From the NCBI GenBank assembly GCA_028724585.1, contig JAQYCQ010000037.1:16909-80908 (forward strand): DNA of 64,000 nt, written 5' to 3'. Every line of letters begins with the position of its first letter. Within the stretch, counting starts at the first letter, position 1. The translations under genes and the position numbers were made by a program. The notes below the pieces were generated by a model that was given only the letters and a program-made list of their open reading frames with translations, did not search any database and had not been told where the DNA came from. Positions 52,881 through 61,898 of the stretch are shown here, piece by piece. The DNA comes from Bacillota bacterium (GTDB taxonomy: Bacteria > Bacillota > Clostridia > Peptostreptococcales > Anaerovoracaceae).

Positions 52881-54185
52881 TCATATCTGGAAATAATGAA
52901 CGGCATACCTGAATCTGCCCAGTTTCTTCTTCATATTTCCGCGGAAGGCTTTGTATACCTTCCAGAAACGGTTGAATTCCACTTCGTTCAGCTTCCTGTA
53001 TCCGTATATGATCTCCTGATAGGCGCGCGTCAGCGCGTACATGTCGGCGGAGCCGACGGCAAAGCTCTTCATGGCTCTGCGCTGGCTCCTCATATATTTG
53101 AGCAGAGTCACTTCAGGCGGTCTGTCGAAGCCCGCGTAACGGAGCTTTTTCAGCAGCCGCTGATATATCATGACAGCGCCTTCAGTTGGTCCTGCCTTCT
53201 GTACCTTGTTTTCCCATCTCTTCTGGAGAAGATGGCGGATAACGAAAGGCGCAGCCAGCGCCAGAGCTATGAGTACAGCTATCAAAATGTATAAGCCTGT
53301 ATGATCCTGATGGTAGTTTACAGCCTGTCCCTTTTCTGTCTTCGTCTGCTGCTGGATGTCGCCCTGCTGGTTTTCGTCCTTTTTCTGCTGAGGAGCCTTT
53401 GTCTGGTTCTGATCCTGCTTCTGATTGGTCATCTTCTGCTGGTCGTTCTCGTTCTTCGTTTTGTTCTGCTCCTGAGGGACCTCAGTCCGCTTCGAAACTC
53501 CTGCCTTTTGAAGTATTTCGAGAGACTCCAGCTTTGTTATCAGCTTGAGCTCGTGTGTTTTCGGGTTCAGCGGCTTTATCACTCCTGCGTATATGCCGCC
53601 GGCAGCAAGGGATATCACAAGCACCAGCGCTATAGACTGGACAGTATATCTGCCGAACCTCACGCTTCCTGTATAGGAATTCACTGCTGAGCTCTCGTAG
53701 ACCCTGAGCATGAACAGAACAGCCAGCGCGCAGAAGAATACTATGTAACCCTTAAAATTGACCGGATATTTCAGGAAAGCGAAGGCCGCCGTCATCACAC
53801 AGCCGCCTATGAGCAGCAGTATTGTGCTGATCCGCCATCTGGTAAGCAGGTAGCAGACTGCCGATACGCCTATGATGACTATCCAGAACAGCATGGGGTT
53901 TCTGTCTATCTTTCCGCCGTGGGAGCTGTGAAAACTCCTTACCAGTATCAGTGCCGCTATGATCAGAACGACCGCGGTTAATATGCCCGCTATCGTCGTC
54001 GCCCGGTTGTAACCCGCTATAAAGAGCAGTACCATACATACCGCGCAGACTATGAGGATAGCCGCCGCGCTCTCTGTTCTCGGATCTTTGCTGTCGTAGC
54101 CGGCGAATACATTTAAAGCCAGGCCCGCGCTGAGCAGAAGGCAGCATATCATGTCCCATATATGGTTTTTAAAGTAGGCTGTCAT
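52881..54185 (-). CDS. Membrane protein with DUF4129-like C-terminus
   Basis: A 434-residue protein with about six membrane segments in the first 210 residues, a Gln/Lys/Asn-rich extracytoplasmic linker (residues ~230-285), one more membrane segment, and a cytoplasmic domain (VMIYQRLLKKLRYAGFDRPPEVTLLKYM) like DUF4129. In MoxR-DUF58 operons this slot usually holds a transglutaminase-domain protein; no catalytic transglutaminase core is visible here. A paired hairpin (53024-53057) lies in frame within the gene. It overlaps the DUF58 gene by ATGA. Confidence 0.75.
   Translation of the reverse strand: MTAYFKNHIWDMICCLLLSAGLALNVFAGYDSKDPRTESAAAILIVCAVCMVLLFIAGYNRATTIAGILTAVVLIIAALILVRSFHSSHGGKIDRNPMLFWIVIIGVSAVCYLLTRWRISTILLLIGGCVMTAAFAFLKYPVNFKGYIVFFCALAVLFMLRVYESSAVNSYTGSVRFGRYTVQSIALVLVISLAAGGIYAGVIKPLNPKTHELKLITKLESLEILQKAGVSKRTEVPQEQNKTKNENDQQKMTNQKQDQNQTKAPQQKKDENQQGDIQQQTKTEKGQAVNYHQDHTGLYILIAVLIALALAAPFVIRHLLQKRWENKVQKAGPTEGAVMIYQRLLKKLRYAGFDRPPEVTLLKYMRSQRRAMKSFAVGSADMYALTRAYQEIIYGYRKLNEVEFNRFWKVYKAFRGNMKKKLGRFRYAVHYFQI
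53024..53057. repeat. Paired hairpin element inside the DUF4129-like gene
   Basis: CGCGC-GTCA-GCGCG (53024-53037) is followed by GTCGGC-GGA-GCCGAC (53043-53057), in the same order as intergenic members. The reading frame stays open across it. Confidence 0.75.
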
Positions 54186-55414
54186 ATCTGCTCCTCCGGT
54201 GCGTCAGCTTCGAAAATGCTGACAGAAATATCGTATTCGTTCAGCGCGTCCAGCCCTGCTGTTTTTTCTTCACGGGATCTGCTGTCCAGCCCGTGTTCTA
54301 TTACATATACAAGATGTATATTCCTGCCGAACTGCCTCGCGGCGATAAGCTCGTCCGTAAGTTCCTCATAAATGCATGATGTTACCAGTATCAGGTTTGA
54401 GCTTCCTCCTGATACCATGGCCTCTTCTCTCATTACCGCCGGCCCGTTTATTTCATCTTCGCCGACTATCGGTGAAATGACAGCGGCATGTCTGACCAGG
54501 AGCTTTTCATCTTCATCGGATTTAGGCACCATGCTCTCTACGGTTCCGTCTTTTCCTTTGAAAAATACCTGATAATCGGTCTCTCCGTGTTCAGCAGTCC
54601 TTACAGCGGCAAGAGCAGTTTCCATAACTGTGTCGTAGAGACAGGCCAGTGTTTCCCGGTCGGTCACGGGAGCTGCCGGATCTATGATTATCGAAAGGTC
54701 GTTCCTCATGCTGGTCTCGGTGAGCTTGGTCATGTAGTGCGGTGAATGCGCCGATATCTTCCAGTGAATCCGCTTCATCGAATCGCCCATGGCGTATTCC
54801 CTTACTCCGGAATAATCAAATCCATCGTTGACGACAGCCGCTTTCTGATCCATGCTCTCCGAGATGGACTGCTCAGACAGCTCGAATTCCAGATCATCGC
54901 GCTTTCTCGGCATCACGGCTACGGACAGCTCTTCGCTGATATCCAGTGGAAATCTGAAAATACCGAGAAAATCGTAAAGCTCCACCGATCTTATCCCTGC
55001 TTTATATTCACCGATATGGTCCATGCGTATGTCGAAAGAAAAATCCGACGCTCCGCGCGCCGCCATGGTAAAAGCAGCCGGAGTCACCGAATCGGTCCCG
55101 CCGAGCACATCTGTAATATATATGAAGGCTACTGCCCTCGGGCATATCAGCCTGCTGTCATTTACTATATCCATGGAAAGCGGGACGCTCATCCCTCTCT
55201 CACATTCCGAATCTCCGTGATCCGATTCGAACCTTATCCTGCGTCTGACTGCCAGAGTCAGGAGCACGGAAGCCCCTGTGAGGATCAGTACAGCGAAAAA
55301 AGGGAAATACGCGTATACGCGATCGCTGTAATAGGCGGGGATCATCAGTATCACGAGTACGGCAGCGAGCACCACAGCTCTTATGATGTTGTCCGCGGCT
55401 GCACTCCTTTTCAT
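54182..55414 (-). CDS. DUF58 domain-containing protein
   Basis: A 410-residue protein with two N-terminal membrane segments (residues ~10-50), a beta-rich region, and the DUF58 signature YSGVREYAMGDSMKRIHWKISAHSPHYMTKLTE near residue 205, followed by a VWA-like region. DUF58 proteins are regularly encoded with MoxR ATPases and are thought to act in assembly of surface or metal-dependent complexes. It overlaps both neighbours, so it is translationally coupled. Confidence 0.88.
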   Translation of the reverse strand: MKRSAAADNIIRAVVLAAVLVILMIPAYYSDRVYAYFPFFAVLILTGASVLLTLAVRRRIRFESDHGDSECERGMSVPLSMDIVNDSRLICPRAVAFIYITDVLGGTDSVTPAAFTMAARGASDFSFDIRMDHIGEYKAGIRSVELYDFLGIFRFPLDISEELSVAVMPRKRDDLEFELSEQSISESMDQKAAVVNDGFDYSGVREYAMGDSMKRIHWKISAHSPHYMTKLTETSMRNDLSIIIDPAAPVTDRETLACLYDTVMETALAAVRTAEHGETDYQVFFKGKDGTVESMVPKSDEDEKLLVRHAAVISPIVGEDEINGPAVMREEAMVSGGSSNLILVTSCIYEELTDELIAARQFGRNIHLVYVIEHGLDSRSREEKTAGLDALNEYDISVSIFEADAPEEQI

Positions 55415-56436
55415 TAAAAGGCCCCCGCTTCTGCCTGCAACGGCGACGAAGGAACTACTACATTTTTAACTATTTCATTCACAACATCGGTACCTGTCTT
55501 CTTCTCTGTCTTCGCCTTGTGTGTAAGGATCACCCTGTGGCCGAGAACATACGGAGCCAGGAACCTGATGTCGTCCGGAATAACGTAATTTCTTCCCTGA
55601 TAAAGAGCGTATGCCCTGGAAAGCTGATAAAGAGCTATGCTTCCGCGGGGCGAAGATCCCAGCCTGATATCTTCGTTATTTCTGGTAGCCGTAATGAGGC
55701 TGACTATATAGTCGGACATCTCCCTGCTCACTATGACCCTGCGGCATTCATCGGTAAGCTCTACCACTTCTTCTTTTGTAATGCACGGTCCTATCTCTTT
55801 CTTCGATCTTTCTCCCGTCATGATGACCCTTACTTCATCCTTGAACGACGGATAGCCGATAGAAAACTTTATCATGAAACGGTCTATCTGCGCTTCAGGC
55901 AGCTGGTATGTTCCCAGCTGTTCTATAGGGTTCTGGGTCGCCAGTACCATGTACGGCCTGTCCATCACATACGTATTCGAATCGACAGTCACCTGTTTTT
56001 CTTCCATGATCTCCAGCATTGCCGACTGGGTCTTTGCGCTGGCCCTGTTTATCTCGTCGGCAAGCACTATATTGCTCATTGCCGCTCCCGGCCTGAACTC
56101 GAACTCACCAGTCTTCTGGTTGTAGATAGAGAATCCGGTAACATCCGAAGGCATTACGTCCGGCGTGAACTGTATCCTGCTGTAGTCGCAGCTTATGGAT
56201 TTAGCCAGTGCTGAAACGAGGCTGGTCTTGCCTGTTCCCGGAACGTCCTCTATCAACACGTGGCCTCCGGCCACAAGGGCAAGCACCGTGAGCACCACCA
56301 CGCGGCGCTTACCGGCTATTACGGTCTCCATGTTGTCCGCTATAGATTTCATCTTCCTGCTGCACGCCAGAGCCTGCTCCTCTGTTATCGGAATATACGC
56401 AAGTCCTTCTATGCGGCTGCTGTCTAATTCGTTCAT
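55414..56436 (-). CDS. MoxR-family AAA+ ATPase
   Basis: A 340-residue MoxR ATPase: Walker A VPGTGKTSLVSALAKSI near residue 64, ADEINRASAKTQSAMLEIMEEKQVT (Walker B region) near 130, sensor ATQNPIEQLGTYQLPEAQIDRFM. MoxR proteins work as chaperones with VWA/DUF58 partners. The gene starts 15 bases after the importer ATPase gene, suggesting that transporter and MoxR genes share a transcript. Confidence 0.94.
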   Translation of the reverse strand: MNELDSSRIEGLAYIPITEEQALACSRKMKSIADNMETVIAGKRRVVVLTVLALVAGGHVLIEDVPGTGKTSLVSALAKSISCDYSRIQFTPDVMPSDVTGFSIYNQKTGEFEFRPGAAMSNIVLADEINRASAKTQSAMLEIMEEKQVTVDSNTYVMDRPYMVLATQNPIEQLGTYQLPEAQIDRFMIKFSIGYPSFKDEVRVIMTGERSKKEIGPCITKEEVVELTDECRRVIVSREMSDYIVSLITATRNNEDIRLGSSPRGSIALYQLSRAYALYQGRNYVIPDDIRFLAPYVLGHRVILTHKAKTEKKTGTDVVNEIVKNVVVPSSPLQAEAGAF

Positions 56437-56451
56437 GTAGATTCCCTTCCT

Positions 56452-57270
56452 TTACATTCTCCTGCTCCTGACCGCTTCGTCACGGTCATGCAGCATCGGT
56501 ATGCATACCCTTGTCGGATGGCCGGTATCGTCTACGATCTCTACTACTCTGATATCCGCTTTGTAAGCCTTCTTCAGGTTCTTCTCGGTGACTACCTTAG
56601 AGGAATCCCCGAAGATGACTTCCTCTCCCGGAATGATGACCGCTGTCTTCGCGTCGAGCAGAAGAGCCTGCTCCGGATCGTGGGTAGTGAATATCGTGCA
56701 TATCCCTCTGCCGGCCATGCTTTTCAGCGTATCCAGTACCACGACCTTATTGCCGTAGTCCAGATTGGCAGTAGGCTCGTCCAGCACCAGGATCTTCGGT
56801 TCCTGGGCGAGAGCCCTGGCTATCATGACCATCTGCCTTTCTCCGCCTGATACTTCTGTATATGGTTTTCCTCTGAGATAGTCTATGCCCAGCTCGTTTA
56901 TGAGAGAGTCAACGATCTCTTCGTCCTTTTTTCCAGGCTTGCCGAAAACCCCTATATGGCTCATGCGGCTCATCATGACCATCTCCTCGACCAGATAAGG
57001 GAAGGGCGGCGTATGACTCTGCGCGACGTATGCCACGCTGCCGGCCAGCTTTTCAGGGTTCCAGCCAGAGGTATCCTCCCCGTCTATCATCACCTTTCCG
57101 CTGAGCGGCTTTAAAAGGCCCAGTATCGTCTTGAACATAGTCGATTTGCCTACGCCGTTCCTGCCCAGTATGCAGCAGATATCTCCGTTTACGAGCGTAA
57201 GGCTGACATCGCGTACCAGCGGCTTCCCTTTTTCGTAGCCGCACGCCAGACTGTTTATTTCCAGCTTCAT
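56452..57270 (-). CDS. Iron-chelate/cobalamin-type ABC transporter ATP-binding protein
   Basis: A 272-residue ABC ATPase of the FepC/BtuD group: Walker A LGRNGVGKSTMFKTI, Q-loop VAQSHTPPFPYLVEEMVMM, signature VSGGERQMVMIARALAQEP, Walker B LVLDEPTANLD, and the H-loop in FTTHDPEQ. It energises the two FecCD-type permeases encoded upstream. It overlaps the second permease gene by ATGA. Confidence 0.94.
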   Translation of the reverse strand: MKLEINSLACGYEKGKPLVRDVSLTLVNGDICCILGRNGVGKSTMFKTILGLLKPLSGKVMIDGEDTSGWNPEKLAGSVAYVAQSHTPPFPYLVEEMVMMSRMSHIGVFGKPGKKDEEIVDSLINELGIDYLRGKPYTEVSGGERQMVMIARALAQEPKILVLDEPTANLDYGNKVVVLDTLKSMAGRGICTIFTTHDPEQALLLDAKTAVIIPGEEVIFGDSSKVVTEKNLKKAYKADIRVVEIVDDTGHPTRVCIPMLHDRDEAVRSRRM

Positions 57271-58385
57271 GCGTACACACTCCTTGTCTTAGAAAGCGCC
57301 GCCACGAACAGCGGCAGAACTATGAGGCTGACCGCGAAGTTTATCGGAAGGGCCATGCCTGCCACATATATCATCGAGCATACGCTTCTGGCAAACAGCA
57401 TTATCGTTCCGCCGACGCACATGCTTATATACAGTACTTTTCTGAAATCAGCGCCTTTCATCAGATATCTGACCACCGGCGGCACTGCCATGGACATTAT
57501 TCCCATATCGCCGCATTCCACCAGCGCGGTCACCGACATTACAGCTCCGCAGACCATTCCTGCCGTTCTCAGCATATCGGGCCTGACTCCCATGCTCCTG
57601 GCTTCCGGATCGTCGAGTACTGAAGCGTTCATCCTGTAGCGGAGCATATACAGAGGCAGGATGCTGGCTGCCATACTGATCAGGAATATGAGGATGCTCT
57701 TAAGGTCTGTCATGACATAGATGCCCATGGAAAGCTCCTGATACGAAGTCAGCAGAGTCGAGTCCGCTTCTTCTATCTTGAACTGGAAATACATTGCCAG
57801 CACATTGCCGAACTGACTGACGATGGCGCCGACCACCAGCATATCCTGTACTGAAAATCTTCCCAGCCTCCTGCCGGCCAGCCTGCCCGAAAGAATCGTT
57901 ATTCCAACCATCACCGCGGCGCAGGCATAACAATATATATACCTGCGGGTCAGCATTCCCATAGCGGTGGTCGGGAACAGCATGATGAACATAGCTGTCC
58001 CCAGATTGACTCCCGTCGAAATGCCGAGGATATTCGGCGACGCCAGCGGATTTCTGAACATGGTCTGAAAGGCCGCGCCTCCGGCGCAGACAGCCATGCC
58101 GGCTATACATGTAACGAGCGATTCCTTTAGCCTCGATACGGACTCATAATAGAACTCATGTTTTTCAATGATATCGAACTTATCGAGAGCCAAAGGCCTG
58201 TTGAACAGCTCGGCAAGTCCTATCTTAAGAGCCGACCAGAGGTTTGCCGCTGCCTGCGCGGGAATGAATCCCGGCTCCGCTGTGCGGAAGCACAGGCTGA
58301 TTATGAACATAGCGGCAAGGGCCGCGGCGAATATTATGTATATCTTACGATCCGCATCTCTGCGCTTTTTTTTATCAGTCCGCAC
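57267..58385 (-). CDS. FecCD-family ABC transporter permease 2
   Basis: A 372-residue polytopic protein with the FecCD/BtuC features RLKESLVTCIAGMAVCAGGAAFQTMFRNPLASPNILGISTGVNLG and a C-terminal permease half (DDPEARSMGVRPDMLRTAGMVCGAVMSVTALVECGDMGIM). It would form a heterodimer with the other permease in this operon. It overlaps the upstream permease gene by 11 bases. Confidence 0.92.
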   Translation of the reverse strand: MRTDKKKRRDADRKIYIIFAAALAAMFIISLCFRTAEPGFIPAQAAANLWSALKIGLAELFNRPLALDKFDIIEKHEFYYESVSRLKESLVTCIAGMAVCAGGAAFQTMFRNPLASPNILGISTGVNLGTAMFIMLFPTTAMGMLTRRYIYCYACAAVMVGITILSGRLAGRRLGRFSVQDMLVVGAIVSQFGNVLAMYFQFKIEEADSTLLTSYQELSMGIYVMTDLKSILIFLISMAASILPLYMLRYRMNASVLDDPEARSMGVRPDMLRTAGMVCGAVMSVTALVECGDMGIMSMAVPPVVRYLMKGADFRKVLYISMCVGGTIMLFARSVCSMIYVAGMALPINFAVSLIVLPLFVAALSKTRSVYA

Positions 58386-59748
58386 GAGCCGCGCCTCCTC
58401 CCTTTATATAAGCCGCGATCATTACCAGGCTTCCTATTCCGCTTGTCAGTACGTTAAGATATCCTGTCATATTCGTAAAGACAGCCGCGTCGTAAATGAC
58501 CAGCAGGACTACAGCCCCGAGCAGCATGGACGCCGGTAAAAGGCGCCTGAAGCCCGGACCCACTATCCTGCGCGCCGCAAGCGGTATGATGAACCCAATA
58601 AACCCTATCTGTCCGCAGAAAGCTATGATGACCGCGGTCATCACTGTATTAACTCCAATAGCGGCTGTTTTCGCAAGCCTTACGTTCACGCCCATGGTGC
58701 GCGCCTGCTCATCTCCGAGCGCCAGCGCGTCCAGGCGTCCTGACATCATGATCAGTATCGCTCCGCAGGGTACCAGGAAAGCCGCCATTATCAGTACCTG
58801 GTCTAATTTATACGAATTGACGAATCCGCCCATCGTGAGATTCCTGATGATATCTATGCGCGGATCGTCCGAATTTTTTTCTATCAGATAGTACTGGACC
58901 ATGCTGCTGAAGGTTCCTATCAGTGATGAAAAGATGATGCCAGTAAGTATGAGATAATCCGATCTTATCCTTCCTCTTCCCAGAAGGAGAGTTATCCCGA
59001 CTACCAGAACCACAGCGCCGAAGCATCCCGCCAGCACCATAAAGGACTGCAGGTTTCTCATGACAGCGTTCTGCTGTTCGAACACAGAGGCCAGATTGCT
59101 GGACCTTACCGTGCCTGTCGTGATCGTGACGAAAAAAAGCGCGTACAGTATGTTGCCCAGGCTTCCGCCCGACATGACTCCAAGTGTCGAAGGCGATGCC
59201 AGCACATTCCTGAAGGTCCCCTGATATACGGCTCCGCTTGCCGCAAGGCAGGCTCCGGCCATTACTATCATTATGTTCCTGTATGTTATGAACTGGATGC
59301 CGCCTTCCGCTCCGGCTCCTGTAATGAAATTGAAGAACCTCATAGCCTGAGTCCTGGAAAGCTCGAGCGCGTAGGACAGGTAAAAATGCTCCCTGCTGAG
59401 TGTTACGAAGAAGGCGGACGAAAACAGGAACACAAGTATCAGAGCGACTGCCAGGATCACCATGGCTTTGTTGCCGCGCTTGAATTTCCTCGTCACCGCC
59501 TTCTGGGCTTTAAGAGCCTCTACATCCGCGGCCGACGAGGAAGATCTCATCGTTATTCTTCCGCTGTCCTTCCTGCGCCTTTCCTTATCTTTTGTCTCAG
59601 CTGCTTTTAATGCTTTTTTCTGCTCTCTTCCAGCTTTCCTAACCGCTTGGCGGTTTTCTGACTTACGAGGCCTTATCCTGCTGTTTCCGCCGCCGGGCGA
59701 AGCAGGTCTCATTTTTATCTTTCTGCTGCCCTTATCGCTGTCTGACAA
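58375..59748 (-). CDS. FecCD-family ABC transporter permease 1 with long basic N-terminus
   Basis: The last ~360 residues are a FecCD-type permease (RNIMIVMAGACLAASGAVYQGTFRNVLASPSTLGVMSGG, GDEQARTMGVNVRLAKTAAIGVNTVMTAVIIAFCGQIGFIGFIIPLAARRIVG). It is preceded by ~90 highly basic residues rich in Arg and Lys, which is unusual for this family. The protein is 457 residues against the usual ~330-350. A later start is possible, but the upstream part reads as real coding sequence. Confidence 0.9.
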   Translation of the reverse strand: MSDSDKGSRKIKMRPASPGGGNSRIRPRKSENRQAVRKAGREQKKALKAAETKDKERRRKDSGRITMRSSSSAADVEALKAQKAVTRKFKRGNKAMVILAVALILVFLFSSAFFVTLSREHFYLSYALELSRTQAMRFFNFITGAGAEGGIQFITYRNIMIVMAGACLAASGAVYQGTFRNVLASPSTLGVMSGGSLGNILYALFFVTITTGTVRSSNLASVFEQQNAVMRNLQSFMVLAGCFGAVVLVVGITLLLGRGRIRSDYLILTGIIFSSLIGTFSSMVQYYLIEKNSDDPRIDIIRNLTMGGFVNSYKLDQVLIMAAFLVPCGAILIMMSGRLDALALGDEQARTMGVNVRLAKTAAIGVNTVMTAVIIAFCGQIGFIGFIIPLAARRIVGPGFRRLLPASMLLGAVVLLVIYDAAVFTNMTGYLNVLTSGIGSLVMIAAYIKGGGAARAD

Positions 59749-59759
59749 AACCTGCCTCC

Positions 59760-61424
59760 TTACTGTCCTGACATGATGCTGTTGATCTGGCTGTCGGATA
59801 CGTTTATTCCGAAGATATCAGTATATAGATCCTTAAGCCGCGCGGCTATGTCCGCGTCTGAAACGGTACCGCCGAACTTATCGCAAGCCCAGAGTGACGT
59901 GAGCACGCCCTCCGGAGTGCCGAGCGCCCAGCTTCCGCCGACTCCTGAAGGAAGAGTGAATACCTTGTAGTCGCCGTGGATCGTCGTGGAAACTATCGTC
60001 GAACCGTAAGAGAAGCCGTATCCCGAGGCGTTTCCGTTCGATGTCTGTCCCCAGTTTTTCCAGAGATATCCGCCGTTCTTATCGTTATTGAGCTGCTGTG
60101 CCGCGTAGCTGCTGCCTGTAATGACCGCAGGGAATCCGCTGGTTCCGAGATATGATGTGATGCTGCCTTCCTCACCCGCGTCTATCACTGATGTAAGCTT
60201 ATTCATCCCGTCTTCTTTAAGCACCTCTGCCAGAGTACCTGTAAGGGATACCTGCGATACGCCCGTGCCTATCAGAGGGTTGACGTACCAATATCTGGCC
60301 TGCCCCAGCTCGCCGGATACCTTAGTATCGGAATTGATCACTCCGCCAGTGCTGAGGTATTCGTTGAGCAGCCTTACGTGCTTCTGCGAAGGAGCTATCG
60401 CTAAGCCTGTGCCTGTGACTCCGGCCGCTGTCCATACTGCGCCCGCGTCCCAGCCCTGCAGGAACAGGGAATATACCGGATCTCCGGCTTTAGACTCAGC
60501 TGTCTTGATAACGTCGTCATACCAGTTGATATACTGATCGGCTTTCTTCTCAGCGTCTCCGCCCAGCATCTGCCCGACAGCCCTTATCTGTTCTTTATAG
60601 GTTTCAGAAGCTTTCGACGTATCCGGTGTGAGGTTTATCGGATAAGTATCGATCTCAGCCGCCTGAAGAGCGCCTATCTGAGCGTCTGAAAGCTCGCCCG
60701 GCCTGTAGAGCACAGCGCCCTTTCCACTGCTGTCTGAAGAAACCGCCGTGAGCAGCTGCTGGAAAGCAGCATCCGTCATGCCTGAGCTGCCGTTGCCGTC
60801 CCATAGCTGCTGTATCTGTCCCGAATCAGCGAAGAGCGAAACTGATGAACTCTGGGCGAATCTCTGCGATGAGGCCTTGAGTATGCCCGTTCCGCCCAGC
60901 ATCTCCACCACTGAAGCTGCTGCCGGGTCGGCCGCCGCTATCCTGTTATGTACACCGCTTATCTCAATGGTCTTTCCATTGTCATTTACAACCTGCTGGC
61001 TGCCGTTTCCCCCTGGCGTTATCCCAGTCGTGCTGTTAACTCCCACAGACTGTGTATCGGTTCCCGTCTGTTCTCCGTTCCCGGATCCTTTCGCAGTGCC
61101 GTTCGCCTCCGCCGCAGCGCCGTAAGTTAACTTTGCGGTCGAGCTGCTGTTATCCTGATTTCCCTTGACTGCCTGGGTATCCTGCTGATTTCTCTCCTTA
61201 TCAGCGTCATCGGTCTCCTTTTTCGACGAGATCTGCTGATCCTGATCTGTATTGTTCTCGTCGTTGTTCTTCATCTTTGTCTGGTTATCCCTGTCCGGAT
61301 CCTTATTTTCCGTGTAGATCTTCTGTTCGAGCACTTCGCTCTCCCTGCATCCCGTCAGTGCCGCGGAACATACGAGCGTAAATGCCAGCACCAGACATAC
61401 TTTAGCTGCTGTACTGCGTTTCAT
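59760..61424 (-). CDS. Lipoprotein substrate-binding protein of the FecCD-type importer
   Basis: The start at 61424 (MKRSTAAKVCLVLAFTLVCSAAL then TGCRE) gives a lipoprotein signal; an ATG four codons earlier touches the ribosome binding site. After the lipobox Cys there is a ~100-residue low-complexity linker rich in Asn, Asp, Gln and Lys, then a metal-chelate binding fold (NRIAAADPAAASVVEMLGG, PSGVGGSWALGTPEGVLTSLWACDKFGG). It is the first gene of the operon. The ligand (siderophore, heme, cobalamin or similar) cannot be read from the sequence. Confidence 0.88.
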   Translation of the reverse strand: MKRSTAAKVCLVLAFTLVCSAALTGCRESEVLEQKIYTENKDPDRDNQTKMKNNDENNTDQDQQISSKKETDDADKERNQQDTQAVKGNQDNSSSTAKLTYGAAAEANGTAKGSGNGEQTGTDTQSVGVNSTTGITPGGNGSQQVVNDNGKTIEISGVHNRIAAADPAAASVVEMLGGTGILKASSQRFAQSSSVSLFADSGQIQQLWDGNGSSGMTDAAFQQLLTAVSSDSSGKGAVLYRPGELSDAQIGALQAAEIDTYPINLTPDTSKASETYKEQIRAVGQMLGGDAEKKADQYINWYDDVIKTAESKAGDPVYSLFLQGWDAGAVWTAAGVTGTGLAIAPSQKHVRLLNEYLSTGGVINSDTKVSGELGQARYWYVNPLIGTGVSQVSLTGTLAEVLKEDGMNKLTSVIDAGEEGSITSYLGTSGFPAVITGSSYAAQQLNNDKNGGYLWKNWGQTSNGNASGYGFSYGSTIVSTTIHGDYKVFTLPSGVGGSWALGTPEGVLTSLWACDKFGGTVSDADIAARLKDLYTDIFGINVSDSQINSIMSGQ

Positions 61425-61738
61425 GTATTCTTTCATCCTCCCCGCCGCGGACACGCGGCAGACAGCCCAGCGCCGGGACATCGCCGGCGCGTACTTATAG
61501 ATTATTTTTATTAATATAGTTAGTTTTAGTTTGTTTAAATTTGAATTCACTAATTTTGTTATCAATTAGTAATTTTAACATTGAAAACGCCGAGATACAA
61601 TTATGTTTAGTTAGTTTTCGTTTTATTTGATATATTATTATTGAATAGAACATGGTTATTTATATATGATTTTTACTATATGTGTACTATTAATGTCTAA
61701 GCAAAGAATATACAACGAATATCCTGACAGCGGATATT

Positions 61739-61843
61739 CCCGCGCGAGCTCCGCTCGCATCACTCAATCTCCTGTAAAACGATACACCCGGGCTCGCTCT
61801 CGGCGCGTCATTCTGCTTTTTGCATTGACCGCGGAGCGGTCGG
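61739..61843. repeat. 105-base composite repeat, copy 2
   Basis: This copy matches 50384-50488 at 101 of 105 positions. It begins with GCGAGC-TCC-GCTCGC (61744-61758) and ends with GACCGC-GGA-GCGGTC (61827-61841), keeping the perfect loop that copy 1 has changed to AGA. The AT-rich sequence on its left gives no clear target-site duplication. Confidence 0.9.
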
Positions 61844-61851
61844 GAAGGTAT

Positions 61852-61877
61852 AAAAAAAGCAGGCCATATAGACCTGC
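61852..61877 (-). terminator. Terminator of the HTH/coiled-coil gene
   Basis: GCAGG (61859-61863) and CCTGC (61873-61877) form a short stem; on the minus strand seven Ts follow. Confidence 0.75.
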
Positions 61878-61898
61878 AGAAAACGTATGTTAAAGATT

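Larger units (their letters stand above)
61425..61898. other. Promoter region of the importer operon and repeat-bearing spacer
   Basis: Very AT-rich from 61500 to 61700. It contains AGTTAGTTTTAGTTT (61518-61532) and AGTTAGTTTTCGTTT (61609-61623), a 14-of-15 direct repeat that could be an operator. It then holds repeat copy 2 (61739-61843) and the terminator of the HTH gene. No gene is visible. Confidence 0.55.
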
